The position numbers and the translations under genes are program-made. From positions 1 to 64,000 of the forward strand of contig JAEZWF010000050.1 in assembly GCA_023420415.1 (NCBI GenBank): 64,000 nucleotides of DNA. The letters are read 5' to 3'. Below, in pieces: positions 24,617-31,651 of the stretch (its first letter is position 1; the number at the start of each line of letters is the position of its first letter). The notes below the pieces were generated by a model. That model was not told where the DNA came from. It saw only the letters and a list, made by a program, of their open reading frames with translations, and did not search any database. The DNA comes from Actinomycetes bacterium. Lineage in GTDB: Bacteria > Actinomycetota > Actinomycetes > Actinomycetales > Dermatophilaceae.

Positions 24617-26290
24617 TCATGCTGCGGTGCCGTGGGGGCCGAAGAGGTCGTACTGGATGCGGGCGATCTCGGCCCAGTCGGCGTCCAGGGGTGCGCCGGT
24701 CTCGGGGTCGCACAGGTCCGGGCCGTAGCCAGGCCGTCGTTCCGTGTCGTGGGGTGGTGGTTGCCAGTTGCGGCCGAGCAGGGGTGGCGCGCCGGAGTGG
24801 TAGGTGTGCCCTGTGGGCGTGATCCGGACCGCGTGGGGCCCCTCGCCCGGGTGGTGGAGTCCGGTGGCGGTGACCTCGTGGTGCCAGCCGGGCGCTTCCT
24901 TGGTCAGGTTGCAGTGGGCGCACAGCCCTTGGCCGTTGGCGGCGGTGGAGCTGCCGCCGGCGTGGCGGGCAGTGATGTGGTCGGCGTGGGCGATGGGCGC
25001 CCCGCACCAGGGCGTGGCGCAGACGTCGTCGCGCAGGACGAGGTAGTCGACCAGGGCAGGTGGGAACAGGGCCGCTTTTGACTCGAGCGCGACCAGGTCG
25101 CGACCGGAGGGTTCGGTGAAGGCGCGGCGGACCCACACGTGGGCCTGCTCGCGCACCGTGCCCCAGTCACGATCGTCCGGCGCTCGGGTCGACACATTCG
25201 CCGGGGTCGCCGGGGTCGACAGGTCCGGCTGTTGGCTGGCAGGAACTGCCCATCGGAGAGTCCTGGGGCTGTCGTTGTCATGGCTGTCGTTGTTGCGCCT
25301 GGCCTCATTGCGCCTGGCCTCATCGCGCCTGGCCTCATCGCGCCTGGCCTGGTGCGTGCGCAGCCAAGCTCTGGCTGTGGGGGCCGGGACCGGTGCGTGG
25401 CCGACCATGCGGGCAGGCTCCATGACGGACCGGTCCGGGCTGCCGATGCCGGTCAGGGCGCGGTCGGTCATGACGAGCTGGACCGCGACGGGCTGCACCT
25501 GACCGAGTTCGCGGCCGGACAGCTGGCGCAATGCGGTGTCGGCCATGACGGCGCCGCCGTGCCGCCCCACGGGCAGCTCACCGGCGGGGTCACGCCCGGC
25601 CATGACAGTCGCGGCGTGCTTCTTCAACGCGGCATACGCCCCGACGGTCTCGTGCATCGGTCCCAGGACGGTGAGGTAGGCCATCCCGTCCGGGGCAGGT
25701 CGGCAGGTGACGCGCCGGGACGCCACGGCGCGCTCGTTCCTTGCCACGACACCAGCGGCGTCGAGCTCGGCCACCACGGCCCGGCCAAGCTGCCCGAGGC
25801 GGCGTGGGCCGACCTGCGCTGCGGGTCCCCCGGGTCCGGCGAGGCGCCGGTCGGCTTCACGACGCACCTCCACGGTGGTGCCGGCGGTGGCAGCGACGAG
25901 CTCGACCGCGGCCTGCTCGCCGATGGTGCCTTCGGTGAGGCGGGTCATGGTGGCAGGCATCTCGCCCACGAGCGCGCGGGCGGCGCCGACGTACCGGTCA
26001 CCCAGTGAGGGCGAGACCCGTCGAGCGAGGGCGACCTGGGCCTGCACCGAGCGACGCGCCTGCGCCCGCTGGCGCAGAGTTCCGTCCGCAGTCGCGGCGA
26101 GCTGGGAGTCCGCGAACGCCACCGTCACTCTGGCCTGCGCCGCCGCCACGGCACCCTTGAGATGTTCCAGAACGGTGATCAGGTCGATGCGCGCACCGTC
26201 CTCGAGGTCCGCGCCATCCACGGTGGCGAGCTCCCGCAGCAGGTCGTGAGCCCGCTGCACAGGTGCCGTCGATGTGGATATCGCTGTCAT
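24617..26290 (-). CDS. DUF222 / HNH nuclease (13E12-repeat-type protein)
   Basis: 557 residues from the leaderless ATG 26290. The N-terminal DUF222 domain (about 10-300) is helical and Ala/Arg-rich. The C-terminal HNH nuclease has C-A-T-P-W-C-G-A-P-I-A-H-A-D-H-I-T-A-R-H-A-G-G and G-L-C-A-H-C-N-L-T-K, with two CxxC-type zinc pairs and the H-N-H residues. Between them a low-complexity tract A-R-R-D-E-A-R-R-D-E-A-R-R-N-E comes from a 15-base tandem repeat. Related 13E12 proteins of mycobacteria include LexA-controlled members; here a palindromic LexA-like site overlaps the promoter. The cellular target is unknown. Confidence 0.88.
   Translation of the reverse strand: MTAISTSTAPVQRAHDLLRELATVDGADLEDGARIDLITVLEHLKGAVAAAQARVTVAFADSQLAATADGTLRQRAQARRSVQAQVALARRVSPSLGDRYVGAARALVGEMPATMTRLTEGTIGEQAAVELVAATAGTTVEVRREADRRLAGPGGPAAQVGPRRLGQLGRAVVAELDAAGVVARNERAVASRRVTCRPAPDGMAYLTVLGPMHETVGAYAALKKHAATVMAGRDPAGELPVGRHGGAVMADTALRQLSGRELGQVQPVAVQLVMTDRALTGIGSPDRSVMEPARMVGHAPVPAPTARAWLRTHQARRDEARRDEARRNEARRNNDSHDNDSPRTLRWAVPASQQPDLSTPATPANVSTRAPDDRDWGTVREQAHVWVRRAFTEPSGRDLVALESKAALFPPALVDYLVLRDDVCATPWCGAPIAHADHITARHAGGSSTAANGQGLCAHCNLTKEAPGWHHEVTATGLHHPGEGPHAVRITPTGHTYHSGAPPLLGRNWQPPPHDTERRPGYGPDLCDPETGAPLDADWAEIARIQYDLFGPHGTAA
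25295..25354 (-). repeat. 15-base tandem repeat in the HNH gene
   Basis: Four consecutive 15-base units (+ strand GCGCCTGGCCTCATY; the last unit differs in its final bases) encode A-R-R-D-E / A-R-R-N-E in the linker between the DUF222 and HNH domains. The unit length preserves frame. Confidence 0.85.
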
Positions 26291-26296
26291 ACCCAC

Positions 26297-26332
26297 ATCG
26301 TACAGTTGTACGAATCACGACGCAACCTTTTG
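26297..26332 (-). promoter_or_regulatory. SOS (LexA)-like operator and promoter of the HNH gene
   Basis: The perfect palindrome TCGTAC-AGTT-GTACGA (26298-26313) matches the shape of the actinobacterial SOS box (CGAAC-N4-GTTCG) with A/T exchanges at one position per arm. On the minus strand it overlaps the -10 TACGAT (26297-26302), which lies 6 bases before ATG 26290, and a TTGCGT -35 sits 17 bases upstream. A repressor bound here would block the promoter. Confidence 0.55.
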
Positions 26333-26389
26333 TCCACACCAATTTCGTTGCAGCACAAAGGGATTGGCGTCTATCAATGCTGCCACGGC

Positions 26390-26476
26390 GATGTCGCTGC
26401 GGCTTCCCGACAACCTCGCCGGCGACGCGCGAGACGTCAACCGAGCTCCACCACGCGCCAGTCACACGAAGGCATA
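26390..26476 (+). pseudogene. possible remnant of a ribbon-helix-helix antitoxin
   Basis: An open frame of 28 codons begins M-S-L-R-L-P-D-N-L-A-G-D-A-R-D-V, the typical first strand and helix start of CopG/ParD-like antitoxins, then runs into unrelated sequence and stops. No toxin gene follows. It lies in the gap between the HNH gene and the response regulator. The resemblance covers only about 15 residues and may be chance. Confidence 0.2.
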
Positions 26477-26481
26477 ACCAC

Positions 26482-27090
26482 TCAGAGCCAGCCGAACTCG
26501 TCGGCGATGCGGACGGCATCCGCACGGTTGCGCGCCATGGTCTTGCCGATGGCCGACGACAGGTGGTTGCGAACCGTGCCCTCGGACAGTGAGACCTGAC
26601 GGGCGATGTCGGCGACCGACCCACCACCACGGGCAGCCACCAGCACCTCGGTCTCGCGCGCGGTCAGGGGCGACTCTCCCCCGGCCAGCGAGTCGGCCGC
26701 GAGCGCCGGGTCGACCACGCGCAGCCCGGAGTGCACGCGCCGCACCGCCTCGGCCAGCTGCCGGGCCGGGGTGTCCTTGACGACGAACCCGCTCGCGCCC
26801 GCCTGCAGCGCGCGGCGCAGGAAACCGGGCCTCCCGAAGGTCGTCACGATGAGCACCCGCACCCGAGGCATGGCGTCGTGCAGCGCGGCCGTGGCGGCGA
26901 TGCCGTCCATGCCGGGCATCTCGACGTCGAGCAGGGCGACGTCGGGGTTGCTGGCCTGGGCCGCCGCGACGACCTCGTCGCCGGTCCCGACCTCGGACAC
27001 CACCTCCATGTCGGGCTCGAGGTCGAGCAGGGTCGCCAGGGCGCCGCGCACCAGGGCCTGGTCGTCGGCCAGGAGCAGCCGGATCGTCAT
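26482..27090 (-). CDS. NarL/LuxR-type response regulator
   Basis: 202 residues. The receiver domain (1-120) has the acidic pair L-A-D-D-Q, the phospho-acceptor Asp in V-A-L-L-D-V-E-M-P-G-M-D-G (about 54) and the Lys in V-V-K-D-T-P. The LuxR-type helix-turn-helix (140-202) reads L-T-A-R-E-T-E-V-L ... I-A-R-Q-V-S-L-S-E-G-T-V-R-N-H-L-S-S-A-I-G-K. The start overlaps the kinase stop (ATGA). Likely target: the ABC transporter genes upstream in the same unit, in DesK/DesR fashion; that is inference. Confidence 0.9.
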   Translation of the reverse strand: MTIRLLLADDQALVRGALATLLDLEPDMEVVSEVGTGDEVVAAAQASNPDVALLDVEMPGMDGIAATAALHDAMPRVRVLIVTTFGRPGFLRRALQAGASGFVVKDTPARQLAEAVRRVHSGLRVVDPALAADSLAGGESPLTARETEVLVAARGGGSVADIARQVSLSEGTVRNHLSSAIGKTMARNRADAVRIADEFGWL

Positions 27091-28277
27091 GCCTCCACCT
27101 TGTCGTCTCGCTGAGGCGCGGGTCGCGCGCCGGGGTCGCTCGTCAGGACCGAGAGCTCGAAGCCGTGCGGTTGCAGCCGGCGGGTGCGCAAGGTGGCGCC
27201 CACCGCCAGCGCCCGCTCCTCGAGCCCGAGCAGCCCCGTCCCGGGCGGGGCGGCGCTGCTGTCCGGCCCGAGCCCGTCATCGGCCACGGTGATGCCGCGT
27301 TCGGTCAGGGTCACGGTGCACGTGCTGGCGGCGCTGTGCCGGATCACGTTGGTGACGCCCTCGCGCAGGGCCCAGGCGCACACCTCGCGCAGCTCGGTCG
27401 GCACGGCGTCGGTGGCGTTGGGCAGCTGCGCCTCGATCCCTGCGGCAGCCAGGGACGTTCGTGCCCGGGCGAGCTCGCCGGGCAGCGACATGTCACGGAA
27501 GCCGGCCACCGCCTGGCGCACGTCGGCGAGGGCGTCCCGCGCGAGCCGCTCGAGGTCGTCGACCTCGGCCCGTGCCCGGTCGGGACTGACCTCGAGCAGC
27601 CGCGAGGCGAGCTCTGCCTTCACGGTGATGACGGTGAGGCTGTGGCCGAGGATGTCGTGCACGTCCCGGGCCATCCGGTTGCGTTCCTCCTGGATCGCGA
27701 GTCGCGCGTTGTCCTCCCGCGCCTCTGCAAGGGCCCGCTGTCGCTGGGACGCCAGCATGCCGCCGGTGACGGCAGCCATCGCCAGGACGATCGACATGCT
27801 GATGCTGACGTTGTGGTCCCAGCCATCGACGTGGAAGGTGAGGAACTCGTAGATCGCGACCAGCACGACGCCGATGGCGATCCCCACGCGCAGCCGGAAG
27901 GTCCAGAGCCCGGAGACGGCGAGGAAGACCCACGTGGCAGCGCCCTCCTGGCCGACCGTGACCGGCGCCAGCATGGCGAGGAGGAACAACCCCAGCCACG
28001 ACAGCAGCCCCGTGCGGCTGATGAACCACCGGTACGTCGCCGTCGGCCCACCCGCGCCCCAGAACGCCGACCGCAGGTGGCCGAAGTGGACGAGGTAGAG
28101 GATCACGAACAGGGTGAGGACGACGAGACCGCCGTCGGCCCGCAGGTCCTGCCGCTGACGCCAGGCCGCGCTGAACGCATCGGACAGGAACACCAGCCAG
28201 ATCCCCGCGAACAGGAACCCCGCCAACCGGCTGCTCCACGGCCGGTCGTCGTCCGGGCGTGGGTTGCGCTCACTCAC
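27087..28277 (-). CDS. DesK-type sensor histidine kinase
   Basis: 396 residues from GTG 28277 (V-S-E-R-N-P-R-P). Five or six membrane helices fill residues 20-165. The HisKA_3 dimerisation helix has E-E-R-N-R-M-A-R-D-V-H-D-I-L-G-H-S-L, with the phospho-His in D-V-H-D. The ATPase domain shows the N-box R-E-G-V-T-N-V-I-R-H-S and D-D-G-L-G-P / G-T-G-L-L-G-L-E-E-R. The longer frame to 28364 lacks a better start. It overlaps the response regulator gene and follows the ABC permease gene by 53 bases. Confidence 0.9.
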   Translation of the reverse strand: MSERNPRPDDDRPWSSRLAGFLFAGIWLVFLSDAFSAAWRQRQDLRADGGLVVLTLFVILYLVHFGHLRSAFWGAGGPTATYRWFISRTGLLSWLGLFLLAMLAPVTVGQEGAATWVFLAVSGLWTFRLRVGIAIGVVLVAIYEFLTFHVDGWDHNVSISMSIVLAMAAVTGGMLASQRQRALAEAREDNARLAIQEERNRMARDVHDILGHSLTVITVKAELASRLLEVSPDRARAEVDDLERLARDALADVRQAVAGFRDMSLPGELARARTSLAAAGIEAQLPNATDAVPTELREVCAWALREGVTNVIRHSAASTCTVTLTERGITVADDGLGPDSSAAPPGTGLLGLEERALAVGATLRTRRLQPHGFELSVLTSDPGARPAPQRDDKVEA

Positions 28278-28330
28278 GGTCCCCAGCCTCTCAGAGAAGG
28301 GGTCCGTGAGTGAGCGCAGCACCGACTCGG

Positions 28331-29137
28331 TCAGACCCGTGCCGTGTCGCGTCGGAACCGCCACGCTGCGCCTCCCGCGAAGACCCCCAGCCAGACCACG
28401 ACATTCACCACCGCAGCGACGCCTGGGGCCTCACCGGTCAGCGGCCAGTGCGCGAGCTGGCTCAGGCCGTACATCGGGGTGAACGTGGCGATCGTCTGGA
28501 ACGTGTCACCCATCTGGTCCAGCGGCATGAACAGCCCGCCGAGGAAGGCGAACAGCGCCAGCCCCGGCCCGATGATCTGCATGACGTTCTCGCTCGGCAG
28601 CAGGTAACCCATGAACACCCCGAAGGCCGCGAAGACCAGCGAACCCACCCAGGCGATCAGCGCCGTGCCGACCCATGCGGACGTCTCCATGTGGGCACCG
28701 GTGAGGCTCCCCGCGGCATACGTGACCGCGATCGAGACAGCGCCAAGCAGCATGGCGCACAGGACCTTCACCGCGATGTATGCCGCGGGCGTGAGTGGGG
28801 TGAGGCGCAGCTGCCGGCTCCAGCCCTGGCTGCGTTCGACGGCGACCATGGCGCCGCCGCCGGTGGTGGAGAGCATGGCCCCGTAGAGCGCCATGCTGAC
28901 CATGATGAGCGCGGCGACGTTGCCGTGACCGGCGTTCTCGTTCGAGTACGACTTCCCCGTGCCGAAGATGACGTAGAACATCACCGGCATCACGACCGAG
29001 AAGACCAGGGTGCGCCGGTTGCGCAGCATCCTGCGGACCTCGAGCTTCAGGAGGGTCGGGTTGAGACCGCCCATCGGCGGCACGTTCCGTTGCGGGACAA
29101 CGACATTGGTCACGGCGTCAGGCACGGCGGTCGTCAT
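28331..29137 (-). CDS. ABC-2 type transporter permease
   Basis: 268 residues with six hydrophobic helices. The N-terminal cytoplasmic part L-K-L-E-V-R-R-M-L-R-N-R-R-T-L-V-F-S-V-V-M-P-V-M-F-Y leads into helix 1, typical of ABC-2 (DrrB-like) permeases. The C-terminal helices follow G-L-F-M-P-L-D-Q-M-G-D-T-F-Q-T-I-A-T-F-T-P, a signature loop in this family. It overlaps the ATPase stop (ATGA). It probably exports a small hydrophobic compound or lipid; the substrate is unknown. Confidence 0.87.
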   Translation of the reverse strand: MTTAVPDAVTNVVVPQRNVPPMGGLNPTLLKLEVRRMLRNRRTLVFSVVMPVMFYVIFGTGKSYSNENAGHGNVAALIMVSMALYGAMLSTTGGGAMVAVERSQGWSRQLRLTPLTPAAYIAVKVLCAMLLGAVSIAVTYAAGSLTGAHMETSAWVGTALIAWVGSLVFAAFGVFMGYLLPSENVMQIIGPGLALFAFLGGLFMPLDQMGDTFQTIATFTPMYGLSQLAHWPLTGEAPGVAAVVNVVVWLGVFAGGAAWRFRRDTARV

Positions 29138-30093
29138 GACTGGGCTCCTTCGGAGTCGGGGTCGGCGGTGAGGGAGATGAAGGCGTCCTCGAGGCCGCGA
29201 GAGGCGATCTCGAGGTCGCGGGCCGCCGTGTGGGTCAGGAGGTGGCGCGCGACGGAGTCGCTGTCGCGTGAGGCGACGATCACCGAGTCACCGCGCACCT
29301 CCACCGACTCGACGCCCGGAAGTGCCTGCAACGCAACCAGATTTGCATCGGGCAAGGTCGCGCGCACGGTACGCCCCGAGACGATGGCCTTGACCTCACT
29401 GGCGGTGCCGTCGGCGACAACCCGGCCGTGCGCGACCAGGACGATGCGGTCGGCGTACGCGTCGGCCTCCTCGAGGTAGTGCGTGGCGAAGAGGACGGTA
29501 CGTCCTTGTTCCGCGTCCTGCCGGATGGCCTGCCAGAAGTCACGACGGCCGGTCACGTCCATGCCGGTGGTGGGCTCGTCGAGGACGAGCAGCTCCGGGT
29601 CGGGCAGCAGGGCCATGGCGAACCGCAGCCGCTGCTGCTGGCCGCCGGAGCACTTGCCGACGCGGCGGTCGCCGATGTCGGCGATCCCGGCGCGGGTCAT
29701 CACCTCGCCGATCGGCTTGGTGTCGCTGAACAGGCTGGCGGTCAGCTCCAGCGTCTCGCGCACCGTGAGGTCCCGCAGCAGCCCACCGGTCTGCATGACT
29801 GCCGAGATGAGGCCGTGTCGGACCGCGGCCTGCGGGTCCATGCCGTAGACGCGAGCGGTGCCGCTGTCCGGCTGGGACAGCCCCAGCATCATGTCGATCG
29901 TCGTGGTCTTGCCCGCCCCGTTCGGGCCGAGGAAGGCGACGATCTCCCCGGGTCGGACAGTGAGGTCGATCCCCCGCACGGCACGCACGGTGCCAAAGTT
30001 CTTGGTCAGCCCGGCCAGCTCGACCGCAGGGATGGTGGTGGTCCCCCGGACCGGCGCAGGCGGGCGGGTCTGCGTCTGGGTCGTTGATGTCAT
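29134..30093 (-). CDS. ABC transporter ATP-binding protein (DrrA-like)
   Basis: 319 residues. Walker A is G-P-N-G-A-G-K-T-T-T (about 56-65), the signature is C-S-G-G-Q-Q-Q-R (slightly unusual start KCSGGQ), Walker B is E-L-L-V-L-D-E-P-T-T-G-M-D and the H-loop is F-A-T-H-Y. About 90 residues after the core form a C-terminal extension with R-D-S-D-S-V-A-R-H-L-L, as in drug-efflux ATPases. It heads a four-gene unit: ATPase, permease, kinase, regulator. Confidence 0.9.
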   Translation of the reverse strand: MTSTTQTQTRPPAPVRGTTTIPAVELAGLTKNFGTVRAVRGIDLTVRPGEIVAFLGPNGAGKTTTIDMMLGLSQPDSGTARVYGMDPQAAVRHGLISAVMQTGGLLRDLTVRETLELTASLFSDTKPIGEVMTRAGIADIGDRRVGKCSGGQQQRLRFAMALLPDPELLVLDEPTTGMDVTGRRDFWQAIRQDAEQGRTVLFATHYLEEADAYADRIVLVAHGRVVADGTASEVKAIVSGRTVRATLPDANLVALQALPGVESVEVRGDSVIVASRDSDSVARHLLTHTAARDLEIASRGLEDAFISLTADPDSEGAQS

Positions 30094-30204
30094 GCCACCA
30101 CTGTGTGATCGGGCGGGGCCATCGGCGTCACACGACCGTCACGACTCCCCCATGACGTCTGTCAGTGCACCCTGTGCGTACCTCAGGGGGTTCAGCGTGC
30201 AGGC

Positions 30205-31446
30205 TCAACGCGTCCGGCGGCGTTGCACGACAGGGGCGCTGCTGCGCGGCAGCAGGTCGCGGGGGTCGTCGGGCAGCCGCAGCACCGTGGCGGCGCCCGG
30301 TGCCAACCGGTAGGGGCCGGACAGCAGGACGCTGCCGAGCACCTTGCGCAGTCGCGACATCTCTGCGCGCACCGTCACCGTCGGGTCGGGCGAGTCGAAG
30401 AGGTCCACGGCCAGCTGGGCCGCGGTGCGTCCCTGGGCACCCGCCTCAACGAGGGACAGGAGGATCTCGGTATGCCGCGTGGACAGCTGACGGGACCACT
30501 CGCCGGAGGCGCCGCGGACGCGCACGCTCGGGTCACCCACGAGGTCCAGCACGAGGGTGGACGCCACCTCGTCGGTGGCCGCGCCGAGCCGAAGGAGCCA
30601 GCCGTCGGCGAGCGGTTCGGCCGTGGCCGGCCCCACCGTCGGCAGCCACACGCTGCCGGCCGACATCTCGTCGGGGAGCGCCACCCGCTCGGGGGCTCGG
30701 CTCCCGACGAAGGCGGCGAGCCGGCCGTACCGGTCGACTGCGATGGCGTCCCCCTCGACGCGCGACAGCAACGGTGCGGCACTCGCCCGGAGCCGGTCCA
30801 GCTCGGCCCGGCGGCGCTCCAGCAGCTCCATCGAGGTGAGCCGGGAGGTGAGCTCGACGAGGGCGAGCTCGGCCGGGTGCAGGCCGGCCGACGGGCCGCT
30901 CACGTCGAGCACTCCGACCACGCGGCCGGTCCACGGGTCGGTGAGCGGCGCGGCCGCGCACCCCCACCGGGTGTGTGACTCGACGAAGTGCTCCGCACCC
31001 CGCACCTGCACGCCCTGGCCGAGCACCAGGGCGGTGCCGATGGCGTTGGTGCCGACGTTGGCCTCGGTCCACGCCGAGCCGTCGACGAAACCGAGGTGGT
31101 CGGCGAGCCGCCGCACTCCGTGACCGCCGAGCCGCCACAGCACCCGCCCCTGCGGGTCGGCCACGACGACGAGCTGCCCGGCGTCGATGACCGAGGCGAG
31201 GGAGGTGGTGAGCCTGGGAATCAGGTCGCGCAGGCCGCTCTCCTCCCGTCGGCGCTCGAGGTCAGCCTCGACGAGCGGGAGAATCGCGGCGCCCGCGCCG
31301 GGGTCGAGCCCGGTCGCGGCGACCCGCCGCCACGAGGCGGCGATCTCGCGTCGCGGCGCCGCGGCCGGCGAGCTCGCCGCAGACCGCGTGGTGCCCGACA
31401 GCACGCGGTCACGGGTGCGGTGCGCCTCGTGGTCCGCGGTCGTCAT
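30205..31446 (-). CDS. GAF-domain transcriptional regulator (AcoR-like sensor without sigma-54 domain)
   Basis: 413 residues from ATG 31446. R-E-I-A-A-S-W-R-R-V-A-A-T-G-L and the GAF-type sensor W-T-E-A-N-V-G-T-N-A-I-G-T-A-L ... V-E-S-H-T-R-W-G-C-A-A-A-P-L-T-D-P-W-T-G-R-V-V-G-V-L-D-V-S-G match AcoR-type effector domains (about 30-230). Instead of an AAA+ domain the C-terminus (about 320-390) holds a winged-helix-like region: R-Q-L-S-T-R-H-T-E-I-L-L-S-L ... M-S-R-L-R-K-V-L-G. It is divergent from the flavin monooxygenase, with three palindromes between them. Confidence 0.8.
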   Translation of the reverse strand: MTTADHEAHRTRDRVLSGTTRSAASSPAAAPRREIAASWRRVAATGLDPGAGAAILPLVEADLERRREESGLRDLIPRLTTSLASVIDAGQLVVVADPQGRVLWRLGGHGVRRLADHLGFVDGSAWTEANVGTNAIGTALVLGQGVQVRGAEHFVESHTRWGCAAAPLTDPWTGRVVGVLDVSGPSAGLHPAELALVELTSRLTSMELLERRRAELDRLRASAAPLLSRVEGDAIAVDRYGRLAAFVGSRAPERVALPDEMSAGSVWLPTVGPATAEPLADGWLLRLGAATDEVASTLVLDLVGDPSVRVRGASGEWSRQLSTRHTEILLSLVEAGAQGRTAAQLAVDLFDSPDPTVTVRAEMSRLRKVLGSVLLSGPYRLAPGAATVLRLPDDPRDLLPRSSAPVVQRRRTR

Positions 31447-31485
31447 GACGGCCTCCTGAGGCGTTGCCGACCGGGCGAACAGCGT

Positions 31486-31547
31486 GGCTGCAACGTGTTG
31501 CAACCCTGTCGCCGAGGCACACCTCGGTGTGTGATCAGTTCAGATCA
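31486..31547. promoter_or_regulatory. three stacked palindromes between regulator and monooxygenase
   Basis: A 20-base near-perfect palindrome centred on TGCAAC-GT-GTTGCA (31486-31505), a CCGAGG/CCTCGG hairpin (31512-31527), and TGATC-N6-GATCA (31532-31547) lie in a row. The first is the best operator candidate for the GAF regulator; its left end is 40 bases before the regulator start. Confidence 0.5.
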
Positions 31548-31555
31548 GCCTAGCC

Positions 31556-31651
31556 ATGGCGATCCGGTCCAGCCAGCGGCCGCGATCCCGATCACCGACA
31601 ACCACACCGACGACCACAACGACAACCACAACGACGTGGAGGCGCACATGA
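31556..31651 (+). CDS. possible Thr-rich leader peptide before the monooxygenase
   Basis: A 31-codon frame, M-A-I-R-S-S-Q-R-P-R ending P-T-T-T-P, nine Thr in a row, then W-R-R-T, stops in an ATGA overlap with the monooxygenase start at 31648. The Thr run comes from imperfect ACC/ACA/ACG repeats (31598-31636). Coupling geometry is right for a leader, but the length allows chance. Confidence 0.25.
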   Translation: MAIRSSQRPRSRSPTTTPTTTTTTTTTWRRT

